Positions 1 through 10,859 of a DNA stretch of 64,000 bases are shown in pieces (position 1 is the first letter of the stretch; each line of letters opens with the position of its first letter). Made by a program: the position numbers and the translations under genes. The notes beneath the pieces were generated by a model. It had not been told where the DNA came from. It worked only from the letters and a program-made list of their open reading frames with translations, and did not search any database. This stretch comes from Argentina anserina (taxonomy: Eukaryota; Streptophyta; Magnoliopsida; Rosales; Rosaceae), in the NCBI RefSeq assembly GCF_933775445.1, contig NC_065872.1:9858001-9922000 (forward strand). The letters run 5' to 3'.

Positions 1-1
1 T

Positions 2-1120
2 GTTGACTACCGCGAACTTAATGCAGTTACGATCAAGAATCGATTTCCCATTCCCCTTGTTGATGAGTTGTTGGACGAATTGTATGGTGCCAAATACTTT
101 TCAAAGTTAGATTTACGTTCAGGCTACACCAAGTGAAAATGTACCCCGCCGATATACCAAAAACTGCATTTCATACTCACCATGGCCATTACGAATTTGT
201 AGTGATGTCGTTTGGCCCTCCAATGCACCCTCCACGTTCCAAGTTCTTATGAACATGCTTTTGGGCCCATTGCTAAGGAAAGGCGCGTTGGTATTCTTTG
301 ATGATATTTTGATTATAGTGTTGATTTGGATTCTCATATTACAATACTACACCAAGTTCTTGAAATCTTGCACGCTAATCATTTGAAACTCAAGCTTTCC
401 AAGTGTGACTTTGCCGAGGAATCCATCAACTATTTGGGGCACACAATTGATGCTACTGGGGTGTCCATGGATAAGACCAAGGTTCAGTGCATTTTGGACT
501 GGCCCAAACCCAGTACTGTTAAAGGTCTGCGTGGTTTTCTCGGTATCGCTGGATATTACCGGCATTTCATTCGCCATTTTTCTCTGATTGCAAGACCTCT
601 CAACGATATGCTTAAATATGATGGTTTCAAGTTGACACCACAATCAGAAGAGGCTTTTCTCCATCTCAAGCATGCAATTACAACCGCCCCCGTTTTACAC
701 CTCCCTGACTACTCCATCCCTGTTACTATAGCTGCAGATGCGAGCGGCGTTGGCATCGGAGCTGTTCTGTCACAGCGCCAACATCCAATAGCTTTCTTGA
801 GCCAAACTCTTTCTAAACGCAATCAATTGCTCTCGGTCCACGAGAAAGAAATGATTGCCATCTTATTTGTAGTGGAGAAATTGCGAGCTTATGTTTTAGG
901 GAGGCCTTTTGTGATCCAAACAGACCACCGAACTTTGAAACACATGCTGGCACAACACATCACTACTCTGGTACAAGAAAAATGGATCACTAAGCTCTTG
1001 GGATATGATTTTACAATTGAATATAAGCTAGGGAGATTGAACACAGTACCAGACATCTTGTCTCGCCACCATGAACTAAGCTCTATACAACATATCAATG
1101 CCCTACTATTTGATGTCTGA
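2..1120 (+). pseudogene. Ty3/gypsy reverse transcriptase and RNase H remnant
   Basis: The translation starts with [18 protein letters not shown] and [10 protein letters not shown], the RT fingers/palm blocks, and then a stop after a small deletion at about 136. The catalytic block is degraded: FDDIL is readable near 299-313, but the frame is disturbed there. From about 326 the frame is open to 1120. It holds the RT thumb (YLGHTID, KVQCILDWP, LRGFLGIAGYYRHFI) and a Ty3-type RNase H with DASGVGIGAVLSQ, the HEKEM block and TDHRTLKHML. It ends at the LNTVPDILSR motif that closes RNase H in this family. Reads as a pseudogene because of the early stop and frame changes. Confidence 0.85.
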
Positions 1121-1170
1121 ACCATATTGATGCCGCTTGTACTCGCGATGCAGAGGCCAAAGCGATCATC

Positions 1171-2142
1171 TTGATCCTTCAACAAGGCTTGCCCACAAAG
1201 AGGAATTTCACTTGGTCCAACAACCGCTTATTCCATAAGAACATAGTATATGTGCCGGCGACATCGGAATGGCGATCAAAGCTTCTCACTGAGTTCCATT
1301 CATCTTACACAGGTGGTCATTCTTGCTATTTGAAGACTTACCAACGCCTTAAATTCAATTTCTCATGGCCTGAAATCAAGAAGGAGGTAAAGAAATTTGT
1401 GGCACATTGCGACCAGTGTCAGAGGCAAACGTATGAAACAGCAAAGCTTCCAGGTCTTCTCAACCCTTTACTGGTTCCAACTAATGTGTGGGTGGACATT
1501 TCACTAGATTTCATTGATGGCTTACATCTGTCTAATGGGAAGAATTGTATTCTAGTTGTGGTCGACCATTTAACCAAGTACAGCCATTTCCTCGGCTTAA
1601 CTCATCCATATACAGCTACAATTGTGGCAAAGCTCTTTACAAAAGAGATTTTTCGCCTCCATGGCATGCCCCAGATGATTATTTCTGACATAGACTATAT
1701 CTTTCTAAGTAATTTCTGGAAGGCATTCTTCAAGCTCCAAGGTACTCAATTGTGTCACTCCTCCGCCTATCATCCTCAGTTTGATGGCTAAACATAGGTG
1801 GTTAATCGCTCGCTAGAGCATTACTTAAGGTGTTTCATGGCATACAAGCCAGATACTTGGAGTGAGCTATTGCACTTGGCTGAATGGTGGTTCGATACCT
1901 CTCACCACTCCACCATCAACATGACCCCCTATGAATCATTATATGGCACACCACCACCTTCAATCTCTTCTTACTTTCCCGGCTCTACATATGTCCAGGT
2001 CGTCGATAAGACTTTGCAAGATATAGCTACATTGTTGAGACAATTAAAGGAAAACATGCAGTTGGCACAAAAACGAATGAAGCAGAAGGCAGCAACCATC
2101 GCTTCGAGAGGGAGTTTGAGGTGGGCAGCTAGGTTTATTTGA
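1171..2142 (+). pseudogene. Ty3/gypsy integrase remnant with two stops at the catalytic glutamate
   Basis: An HHCC zinc domain is visible: H in HSSYTGGH, then CDQCQRQ. The catalytic core follows, with the first Asp in DISLDFIDGL and the second in ISDIDYIF, where the family normally has SDRD. The third catalytic residue should lie in a GQTEVVNR-like block. Here the frame reads G-stop-T-stop-V-V-N-R (1789-1797), so both the Gln codon and the Glu codon have become stops, consistent with C-to-T and G-to-T or similar point changes. The frame continues to 2142 with the usual downstream integrase sequence (YESLYGTPPPS). The enzyme cannot be made intact. Confidence 0.85.
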
Positions 2143-2525
2143 AATTGCACCCTTAGCGCCAACAATCCCTGATCAAATGGCCTTCCCATATATTGGCACC
2201 AAGGTATTATGGTCCTTTTAAGATCATTGAGCATATTGGCAAGTTGGCATATCGTTTGGATCTCCCAGCTCATTTCTAGAATCCATTCGGTCTTTCATGT
2301 CTCCCTACTTAAGCTGCGAATTGGTGATGCTACAAGCATTTCCCAGACCCTCCCTCCCTTTGACAAAGACGGACTTTTGCTATGGAAACCAGATGCAGTT
2401 CTGGACATGCAGGTTGCCAAAACTAAGAAGTCTGAGACACAATGACTAATCAAATGGGCGGGTTTACCCTTGGAAGATGCCACTTGGGAATCGGCTCAAC
2501 ATCTCTGCTACATACCCTGACTTCA
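2143..2525 (+). pseudogene. Integrase C-terminus and chromodomain-like tail, disrupted
   Basis: Conceptual translation gives YGPFKIIEHIGKLAYRLDLP, the GPY/F module that ends Ty3/gypsy integrases. Several frame changes follow. The last part (2445-2512) reads LIKWAGLPLEDATWES, the hallmark of the chromodomain carried by plant chromoviruses. Stops interrupt both ends. The domain would tether integration to particular chromatin in an active element. Confidence 0.75.
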
Positions 2526-2548
2526 TCAACTAAGGGCAGTTGGATTTC

Positions 2549-2880
2549 AAGGGGAGAGGATTGATACGTTTGCAACCTTATTACTATTTACTTTTGGGTA
2601 GATCTGTTTCTTTTGTTTGCTAGTAGCATGTGCTAGGCACGCTTGTAAGGACAATGCCTATTTAGGCTTGTTTTTCCCTTCTGGTGAAGGCATGAATGAA
2701 TAATGAAGAACTATTTTGAATCCTTTTGCCTTCTATTACCCTTATTTTGCTGCAGTTCTTTTCCTTTATTCCAATCTATTGCCTTTCTACCTTTTTGTTA
2801 GATTGATCATATCAAAATATGTGGTGTGTATGACCTAAGAAGGGACAACAGAACTTGAACAAACTTTCATTTGGTGCAAT
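2549..2880 (+). repeat. Polypurine tract and putative 3' LTR of the first gypsy element
   Basis: AAGGGGAGAGGA (2549-2560) lies just after the chromodomain remnant and is a good polypurine tract. The following TGATACG (2562) has the TG start expected of an LTR. No second copy is present in the window, so the right border is unknown. Confidence 0.4.
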
Positions 2881-3249
2881 TTTGTCACATCCCGGAATTG
2901 GAAACATGACAGTATATTGGGATTTAAAAAGAGATTAGCAAGCAAACATAGCGATTAGGTTTCACTCAAACACTAACTAACATGAACAAGTGAATAAAAT
3001 TTTTCGACAAGACAAATATATTCACGAAAAATAAATGATACTACTTTACATTTCCGCGAAAATAAATAAATTTATACAACAAGAATACGGAAGGTAATGT
3101 TAATGCCACTGGCCCAAATTGAATAAATAGTCAACCCAATTTTTTATATACAAAAGTGGCAAGAATAACTAAATAAACAACATCGGGAAACTTTACTCGA
3201 AAACATTATAAATAAACATAAGAATGAAATGCATAAGGGGGAATACGCT
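2881..3249. other. Unassigned repeat-like spacer
   Basis: AT-rich DNA with no open frame of note. It begins TGTCACATCCCGG (2883), a sequence resembling the start of several plant gypsy LTRs, including LTR-B at 17479. I could not find a partner copy, so I do not call it an LTR. Confidence 0.3.
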
Positions 3250-4205
3250 TGTTAACTCTCAAATTAGGCTCCTAGCTCTGGGAATAACAATTGGACCTGC
3301 AAGACAACTATCGTAGGGGTGAGCATCATTCTCGCTTGCCCAGTAGGGGTCAACCCGCCCATGAGGTTTGAAAACCAAAATCAGGTAATGATAAGTTTTA
3401 TAAAACGTTGAGGGTAATTTAATGCAGAGAAAACTATTTAATTAAAATAATGCAAGTTTGGGAATATCATCATGCTAAAATAATTTGTGGTGCTCCAAAG
3501 GTAGGGTAAGGCAAATTCAACTTCAACCAATGCTCGACCGATCCTAGCGACTAAATAGTCGAGACCAACTACACGTTTGTTATAATGACAGAGTAGCGAG
3601 AGTGTCAATTTAAACGAAATGCCCTCAATAGTATAGAATAGAATGTGGATCCAATAATAAGCAAGGCATTGCCCCTCCGGAGGTTCACCGTCATCGACAC
3701 CACATGATTACCTAGTATGTTAGGCTCCCGTCACTCTCAGGTCAACACACGCGAGGATTCACTAACCATATCTCCAAATCCTACCATGCTAGCATAGGTT
3801 TATGCCCGCCATAATAAGTGAGCCAGCCGCACTAGCCGTGCAACGGGCCGCCCCGCGGCCTAAACCGATTACGGGCGCGCCCTCACGCGCAACCCAATGA
3901 AGGCTCCAGAGAACACATTGATCAGACATTGTCCCACACCGGAAGATGAGTGAATGATATACCTCAATTCAACTATAAAAGGTCAAATCATTGACCTGAT
4001 AAGGCAAGTGCACTTAATTACCCACTGTTACTCTGCATAAATTATTACCAACCTGACTTGCGCATCAGAGAGTTGAAGACCACGTCGTCGTGATCTCTAC
4101 GTTAACGATTCGCGCTACCTGTGATAGGAAAGGAACGAGGAGCACGGTGTATTGCATCAACAAAGAGTGGAGCGTATTGCACCAGCATAATTCACTACGT
4201 TAACA
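3250..4205 (+). repeat. Putative 5' LTR of the Tat-lineage gypsy element
   Basis: The right border is set by the primer-binding-like site at 4206. The 7 bases before it, GTTAACA, are the exact inverted complement of TGTTAAC at 3250-3256, giving a 956-bp interval with TG...CA termini and 7-bp inverted ends. No 3' LTR copy is present because the element is truncated at about 10034, so the left border rests on the inverted termini alone. Confidence 0.45.
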
Positions 4206-4224
4206 TTGGTGCCGTCTGTGGGAG
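4206..4224 (+). promoter_or_regulatory. Primer-binding site of the Tat-lineage element
   Basis: TTGGTGCCGTCTGTGGGAG closely resembles the TGGCGCCGTCTGTGGG-type site that follows the 5' LTR in plant Tat/Ogre-type gypsy elements. It marks where minus-strand DNA synthesis would start and is followed about 60 bases later by a gag-like frame. Confidence 0.6.
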
Positions 4225-4285
4225 ACACGGCAAAAAAGTTCTCATAAAACATATGCAGCATTTAGCGAAGTAACTGCACTTTGAA

Positions 4286-5773
4286 ATGAATACTTCCAAC
4301 TCTGTACCCCCCATTCCGGCTGACGGTCATGTGGAAGCCATAACGGACGTCAGCCTCAACGATCCCATACCCTCCACAAACGATCATATCACTCTCACCC
4401 TTACATCCAGGAAGGTCGCCAGCACTACAACGGCTCATGATCCCTTGATCGCCGCAAGAATGGTAAACATGGCCAGGGACCTCGCCGAGTGCCAGCAACG
4501 CGAAACACTTGAACGTGAGAAGGCTGCGGCTTTGCAGGCCGTACTCGACAGCATGGGAGCGCAGCTTGAGCGAGCCGAACGAGTCGTCAACACGACGAAT
4601 CATAGCGTGAAGATAGCGCACAAACAAAGGGACGGGAACAAGTTAACCTGAGCGTTAGCTTAACCCCCTCCAAACTCGCCAGGAAACGGCCACCATCGCC
4701 ACGGCGTATTCGCAACCGTGAAGAGGGAAGCATGAGCGTAACTTCTTGCTCACGACCCCACACAAATGGCCATAGCCTGGATCCCACACTAGCTCTGATA
4801 TTACAGCGGCTAACCGCCATAGAGCAGCGGGACGCCAATCCGCGGTGCCAGCCAGTGTTCGCGGCCAGGTCGGACCCTTTCACTACGCAAATAATGAATA
4901 TTGTACGCCCTTCACAATCCAAGAGTCCGAAAATTATGTCATAAACGGGTGGGGGCGACCCATTCGGACACATAGATAACTTCAAAAAAGTTACCACTAG
5001 TAGAGAATTTGATGATGCCACAATTGCCACCTGTTTAGCGAAACACTAGACGGGGATGTCATGAATTAGTTCTTCGAACAACCGGCGAACTCCATGGATT
5101 CTTTGGCACAGTTGACTACTGCATTCCTCAATCAGTTCATCATCATGGCCGAAGCAACACACACAACAGACGGTCTATTCCAAGTAAAGAAGGAAAGCAG
5201 GGAAACGTTGGGCGCCTTTGTCATGCGATGGCAGACATCCTGCATCAAAATGCCGGAACCTTAACAAAACACTCTCCCTGGTAGCATTCAAAGAAGGACT
5301 GCAGTCTGAAAACTTCATGTTCCATATCAACGTGGACCCTCGAATGCGCGACGCCATCTACAATGAAATTATGATTGAGGCGGTGCGTTACGCTCAGGCA
5401 GAATATGTCACATACGGGGAAAAGCGAACTCTGGTACCGTCAGACAAAAGCCGTGCGCCGTAGTAATCTGTACCTACAAACACAATCCCTCTACAACACG
5501 AGCTCTTCCCTAGCACAGAAGACCGCGGCAAAGGAAGGAAAAGATAGTGTCATCAGTCAAACCGCCATGATGACCGTAACCATGATCGACACAAAAGCTG
5601 ATATAAGAGCAGGAGACTCGGCGGCGAGCGTCACGACAACAGAGATCCTCGCCAAGTTAACGCGATTGGGTCGCCGCAGTGACCACACACCACCGAGGGA
5701 AGAAACCCTAGAAGACTTCTTTCACAAACATCAGGAGACGTTGAGGAAGCTAGCAAGGCCACTACGCCCTTAA
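4286..5773 (+). pseudogene. Tat-type gag remnant
   Basis: The region starts with an open frame at 4286 (MNTSNSVPPIPADGHVE) having an Asp/Glu/Lys-rich helical part. It continues through several frames: LILQRLTAIEQRD at about 4795 and FTTQIMNIVRP at about 4880, then a capsid-like segment readable in pieces (DPFGHIDNFK, LAQLTTAFLNQF, ESRETLGAFVMRWQ). The segment from about 5281 (VAFKEGLQSENFMFHINVDP) is typical of Tat gag. At least four frame changes and several stops are present, so no full Gag can be made. Exact limits are approximate; low-similarity sequence continues to the protease. Confidence 0.65.
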
Positions 5774-6106
5774 ACCGAAACAGAGACTGGTAAGTGGTGC
5801 ATGTTTCATGAAAATGGAAGCCACAACACATTCGCAGAACCCTCCGCACACTGAGAGCCAACTGCGATACAGGGGTCCGGGCAGCGCATCTAAGGGCACA
5901 GCAGAACGTGGTTACCGTAGTAGAGAACCTATGCCGCATCAACGTGATTGAGGGTGGAGCCCCAATGACAAGCATGTCCAACCGCACAAAAAAACGTTTC
6001 ACCCGCAGCAACCACCCAAGACAAGTGTACGTCATCACATGGGGAAACACCAAAAGGCAGAAGGAATGATGGAAGCATATCACCTTCACTGAAGAAGAGG
6101 TCTTGG

Positions 6107-6382
6107 GTGGGTAAGATGATGATCGATACGGGATCCGCAGTTAATGTCTTATTCAAAGCATGCTACGAGAAGATGGAGCGTAGTGGTAAGAAGTTAGTGC
6201 AGGACCACGAACCGTTGATCAGCTTCTCCATTGACGTAACCCAACTTCTAGGCTCCGACTACATGACAGTACGCATTGGGACTGCACCATGCACAGTCTG
6301 CGTCAAAACTGAGTTCATCATAGTTGACGCCTACAGTTCTTACAACGGGATGTTCGGTCGGCCTACTTTCAACCGAATGTGA
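6107..6382 (+). pseudogene. Retroviral-type aspartic protease (Tat element)
   Basis: The frame contains MIDTGSAVNVLF, the catalytic DTGS motif of retrotransposon aspartic proteases. Further along are FIIVDAYSSYNGMFGRP, matching the Y-N-x-x-x-GRP block typical of the Tat-lineage protease, and a stop where the family would continue LNR-like sequence. The enzyme would process the Gag-Pol polyprotein. This piece is about the full length of the domain but is separated from gag and RT by stops. Confidence 0.8.
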
Positions 6383-6646
6383 ACCTTCATTGCTGGGGAT
6401 ATGATGCTCATCAAATTCCCAACCCCAAATGGAACAGGACAGGTCCGAGATCACAGTCCATGGTGAAAGATTGGCAAGAACGCGCAGTTAGACACACGCG
6501 CAACCGTCACGAAATCTTGGTGGTACATGCTACAGCAAACTTAACTGAGAAGGTCGTCGACGCGTGCGATAACGAATTAAAAACAAGTAAGGGCAAGAAA
6601 AAGACCACACCATACGAAGCCAAGACTCCGGCACCCTGAATCTTCC

Positions 6647-7385
6647 TTGAAAAGCATCACACCCTTCTCACACCACCCGGAGCAAAAAATCAAGATCGGC
6701 GCTACTCTTACCCCCACTGTGGAGAAAGACCTAGCAAACTTCCTAGGAGAGGGCATGGAAGTCTTCGCATGGTCCTACGGGGATATGCACAAGCTACACA
6801 TCAAACCTTCCGCATATCCAGTTAAACAAAAAGCGACGTAGCTTCGACGACGAGAAAAGTATGGCAATACACTAGGAGGTCGACAAATTGAAAGGTATGA
6901 AGTTCATTAGGGAAGTCCAGTACCCTGAGTGGATTTCAAACTGCGTCATGGTCCATAAAGCCAACAGTAAATGGCGAATGTGTGTGGATTACAAGAACGT
7001 AAATAAGGCATGCCCTAAAGATAGCTTCCCTCTACCCAGAATCGACCAATTAATCAACGCAACAGCAGATCATGAATTGCTAAGCATGATGGATGCCTAC
7101 TCTAGGTACAATCAGATACGCATGAACCCCGCGGAACAGGAAGCTACGACCTTCGTTACTGACATAGGCCTTTATTGTTATAATTTCATGCCTTTCGGGT
7201 TAAAGAACGCAGGGGCTACGTATGTGCGTTGCGTCACGCAAATGTTTGATAAGCACATCGGTCGCGAGATTGAGGTATACGTGGATGACATGTTGGCCAA
7301 GAGCGTCAAGGCTGAGTACCACGTAGCCAACCTCCGAACCATCTTCAACGTGCTCAAAAAATACAAGATGCGATTGAACCCATAA
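6647..7385 (+). pseudogene. Tat-type reverse transcriptase
   Basis: From 6647 there is the pre-RT linker (LTPTVEKDLANFLGEGMEVF, AWSYGDM) that precedes RT in Tat elements. After a stop at 6839, the RT proper runs from 6888 to 7385: YPEWISNCVMVHKANSKWR, MCVDYKNVNKACPKDSFPLP, MDAYSRYNQIRM, MPFGLKNAGATY and the catalytic YVDDM at about 7278. The core from 6888 is open and has all the main RT motifs, but the ORF ends early at NP-stop. The next part of pol continues after a small disruption. Confidence 0.85.
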
Positions 7386-7400
7386 AAGTGTTTTTTTGGC

Positions 7401-8030
7401 GTGATAACAAGTAAGTTCTTGGGCTACATTGTCAATCAATGTGGCATAGAGGCAAACCTGGAAAAGGTACATGCCATTCTAGACATGGTGCAGCCAGTAC
7501 TCAAGAAGGATGTGGAAGCCGTTCAAGGCAGACTCGTGGCGTTATCTCGATTCATCTCGAGGCTGACCGACAAATTGAACCATTGTTCAAACTGTTAAGA
7601 CGCTCCAAGACCAAGCTGATCGAATGGACACCTGACTACTAAGAAGCCTTTCAGGGGTTAAAAGACTACCTAGCTATAGTGTCATTATTGTCAACCCTGC
7701 AGCCATGAGAACCATTGTACCTTTACCTCGCAGTATCTACAACCGCGGTTAGCAATGCCTTAGTTCGCCGAGATGGAACTAAAGAATTTCCAGTCTTCTA
7801 CGCGGGCAGAGCTATGAACGGTCCGGAGACAAGATACCCAACATTTGAATAGTTAGCCCTTGCACTTATCGTGGCAGCTAGACGACTGCGCCACTACTTT
7901 CAAGCTCACAGTATCCACGTACTCACAAACAACCCCTCAATCAGGTACTGCAGAATCCAGAACACTCGGGGCGACTCAGTAAGTAGGCTATTGAGCTAAC
8001 AGAATTTGACATCGAATACAAGCCATGACC
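7401..8030 (+). pseudogene. RT thumb and first RNase H (Tat element)
   Basis: KFLGYIVNQCGIEANLEKV (7410 on) is the RT connection. RNase H then reads in fragments: YLAVSTTAVSNALVRRDG, PVFYAGRAMNGPETRYP and LRHYFQAHSIHVLTNNP. Stops occur near 7639 and 7850, and the frame changes at about 7600. The catalytic Asp of the first block appears replaced in VSTTAVS, as is normal for the degenerate first RNase H in this lineage. Confidence 0.7.
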
Positions 8031-8149
8031 CGCCATAAAGGGCCAAGCCGTAGCTGATTTTATTGTAGATATATTTCCCCGAGATATGGCGGAGATAACA
8101 CCAGAAGATGTCATAACCCCCACCACAATTTCTCCATGGAACTTACATG

Positions 8150-8449
8150 TAGACGACATGTAGACGGTCCAGCTGCGCCAAGTCTATTGGCTCGGGTATA
8201 ATCATCTTGAGCGGACCGGGGGGACTCGAGCTGGAGTACACTCTCAAATTCAATTTTGATGTCTCCAACAATGTGGCGGAATACGAAGCATTGATTGCAA
8301 GACTACAACTGGCCCTCAGCACCGACGCAACTAGTATCAACATATTCAACGACTTTCAACTGGTAGTCAATCAAGTCACCGGGTCTTTCACCACGAAAGA
8401 TGAGCAATTAGCAGCATACCTGGTATACGTCACGGCGTTATTGAAATGA
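8150..8449 (+). pseudogene. Second, archaeal-type RNase H (Tat element)
   Basis: The 8207-8449 frame contains GLELEYTLKFNFDVSNNVAEYEA-type sequence, then LIARLQLAL and FNDFQLVVNQVTG. The NNVAEYEA block and the (S/N)D-x-Q-L-V-x-x-Q block are hallmarks of the extra, archaeal-like RNase H that plant Tat elements acquired. Its first Asp (SxDGS) region before 8207 is disturbed by a frameshift. It supports assignment to the Tat group. Confidence 0.75.
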
Positions 8450-9440
8450 TTCGAATTCTATCACATCACCTAGATCACGAGGGCCAGTAACACAAGGGCG
8501 AACTCCTTAGCAAGGCTTTCCACGGCGCAACCACATCAATGCCATAAGGATACCAGGGTCGAAGTGCTCCTTCATCCTAGGCGTAAAGATTTACTACGCT
8601 ATAACGGACGCATTACGCTTAACGATAGCATTGAAAGACGTCTTATGTGTAAATATTTACTACAGTATGACGGACACACTGTGACCAACCAACACCGAGA
8701 GAGGCTTGACACAGTTCATTACACCATCTGCAACTTTGGCATTCCTTAATAGGGCAGTGAGGGGACTCCGGGGTGGGTCCGTGCGGCTAATGATGGCGAA
8801 ATGCTTAATTTTAACTCCCCAGTCAAGAAACTGCCTCCCTAGAGGGTCCCGCCCTTCTCGCATCCCTCTTCTGCTGCGGAGGCCGAAGCGTAGGAGGAAG
8901 ATGGTAAGGGAATTTCTGACTCTTCTTCTTCTGGTTTATCTTGTGAGTTGTGATAATGACAGGTCTGATTCTAATCCGGAGACTCCTTCTCATACTCCTC
9001 TTTCGCAGAGCGCCAGGATGCACAATCGCTGCTAGTCAAACCGGGGCAAGCGACGAAATTAGATGCCTGAGCGGCGCCAGCGTAGCAAGCTGCGGGGGAG
9101 GAACGAGATAGGAGTTAAAGACATGGCGTAATGAAAGAACATCCTTCGTTCCCGAAGTGCTTGATCATTTCTCTTTTTATTTCGTTGTATTTTTTCAGTT
9201 TTGTTTTTGCTTCTGTAATGGGCCTTGTGCCGTATTGATTATGTTAATGAACTAAAGCCCTTTGGGCCTTTCAAGTAGTTTTTGTCTCCTATGTGATTGT
9301 CGTAGCAAACGTTGTGTGATTGTTGTTTTATACTTTTGGCTACATGCTCAATAATATCTTTATTGCGCGCACAATGAAATAGTATGTCGAAAGAATTTAA
9401 TTGCCGTGGTACGCTAGTGTACTGGCGTAGTAAGGATCAA
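8450..9440. other. Unexplained stretch between second RNase H and integrase
   Basis: About 1 kb separates two pol domains that should be nearly contiguous. It shows no pol similarity that I can recognise. It includes a Ser/acidic-rich short frame near 8900-8950 and a T-rich, UTR-like part (9150-9370). It may be an inserted fragment or badly eroded linker. Confidence 0.4.
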
Positions 9441-9502
9441 TGGTTTGAAAAATTCCACATTTCATTGATAGCCTGGCTGAAGCTGTATGTACAAAGATAG
9501 CT

Positions 9503-10034
9503 TTGGCAGTATGCCGTAAGTACTTAAAACAGTCCAGTGTTGCGCTCAAGTGTGGACAAGGCTCGTGGATGGATGAGATCATAGCACTCAAGCGTGTTGG
9601 CAAGTTACCCGAAGATAAGAATGCCGCAAGACAGCTAAAGAGACGCACAGTGAGATACCACTTACGAAACGACACACTCTATCGCCAGGGCCTGCTGAAC
9701 GCTAGTTTAAGGTGCGTTACAACTGAAGAAGGCAAACGGATCTTACAAGAAATCCACAGTGGCGACTACGGTAACCACTACGAAAACCGCACACTAGCTG
9801 GAAAAACACTACGGACAGAATATTACTGGCCCACACTTGCTGCCTATACCACGGCTACCCTCAGAACCACTATCATACATAATCAACTTATGGATCAACT
9901 GCCTCTGGGGAATGGATCTGATAGGCCCGCTTCCCGTTGGAAAATGCCAATTTAAGTGGGTCATCATGTGCATCGACTATCACTCCAAATGGATCGAAGC
10001 CGCACCCTTGACTGCAATAACAACTGACAAATAA
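9503..10034 (+). pseudogene. Tat-type integrase, truncated
   Basis: The frame reads WMDEIIALKRVGKLPEDK, YHLRNDTLYRQG and EIHSGDYGNH, the pre-integrase and zinc-binding region. After a frame change, WGMDLIGPLPVGKCQFKWV and IDYHSKWIEAAPLTAITTD form the start of the catalytic core with its first Asp. The sequence then ends: the remaining two thirds of the core, including the second Asp and the Glu, are absent. The next base pairs belong to another element. Confidence 0.75.
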
Positions 10035-10813
10035 AGTTAACTTTCTTGGATATTTAATCTCAAAGAATGGATTGTCGAGTTCAAAGTGGAGGCCATTGTA
10101 CAATGGCCAACTCCAAAAAGTTTATAAGAGGTGCGTAGCTTCCACGGGTTGGTATCTTTTTATAGGTGCTTCATTGCCAATTTTAGCACCTTAATAGCAC
10201 CCATCACAGACGAGAAAGGGGAAATTTGTATGGTCAGAAGAAGCGAGTGTAGCATTTGAAAACATCAAGCAGAAGCTGACCACAGCCCATATCCTTGTCT
10301 TGCTAGATTTTCAATTACCATTTGAGTTACATTGTGATGCTTCCAAGGTGGGAATTGGAGCTGTTCTCAGCCAAGGAGGAAGACATGTGGCCTTCTATAG
10401 TGAAAAATTCAGTGGTCCTAAACTGAATTACACTACTTATGACATGGAATTTTATGTTTTGGTTGGAGCACTCAAATATTGGAGTTATTATCTTGCCTAC
10501 AATGAGTTCATTCTCTATTCTGACCATGATGCTTTAAACATATCAATAGTCAGGATAGCTCTCTTCTAGGCATGCTCGATGGGCTACATATATTCAACAA
10601 TTCACCTTTGTGATCAAGCATAAGTTTGGAGCTTTGAATCAGGTTGTTGATGCCCTAAGTCGTCGCTCTACTCTCCTGGTTGCTATGAAAAATGAGGTAC
10701 TCTGTTTTGATTCTTTTCGTGATTTGCTATCAGCCGATTTTTATTTTGGTCTCATTATGCAAGATGCATCAGTTGCTAACATACAAATTATCTCATGCAT
10801 TATGGCTTCCTAG
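10035..10813 (+). pseudogene. Gypsy RT end and RNase H remnant
   Basis: RT connection sequence is readable across frames ([30 protein letters not shown]). From 10300 comes RNase H: LPFELHCDASKVGIGAVLSQ, HVAFYSEKFSGPKLNYTTYD and FILYSDHDALN, with the usual Asp residues. After a break, HKFGALNQVVDALSRR (10615 on) closes the domain. Stops at 10567 and 10811 and the truncated start make this non-functional. Confidence 0.8.
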
Positions 10814-10859
10814 TCAAGGGTAATAAGCTGTGTATTCCTGATAGTAGCTTGCGCTTGAA

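Larger units (their letters stand above)
1..2880 (+). mobile_element. Truncated, decayed Ty3/gypsy chromovirus-type retrotransposon (3' part)
   Basis: The window opens inside a reverse transcriptase. Reading along the plus strand the order is RT, RNase H, integrase and a chromodomain-like tail, the Ty3/gypsy order. A purine-rich tract (2549-2560) then precedes a possible 3' LTR beginning TGATACG at 2562. The coding part has several frameshifts and stops, so the copy is dead. The 5' part (5' LTR, gag, protease) lies outside the window. The LTR's right border, placed near 2880, is a guess. Confidence 0.85.
3250..10034 (+). mobile_element. Tat-lineage Ty3/gypsy retrotransposon, 5' part, truncated in integrase
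   Basis: Domain order is gag, protease, RT, RNase H, a second archaeal-type RNase H and integrase. The duplicated RNase H is diagnostic for the plant Tat group. Numerous frameshifts and stops show it is old. The element stops inside the integrase core at about 10034, where the reading switches to the RT of a different gypsy element. No 3' LTR is seen. Confidence 0.8.
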
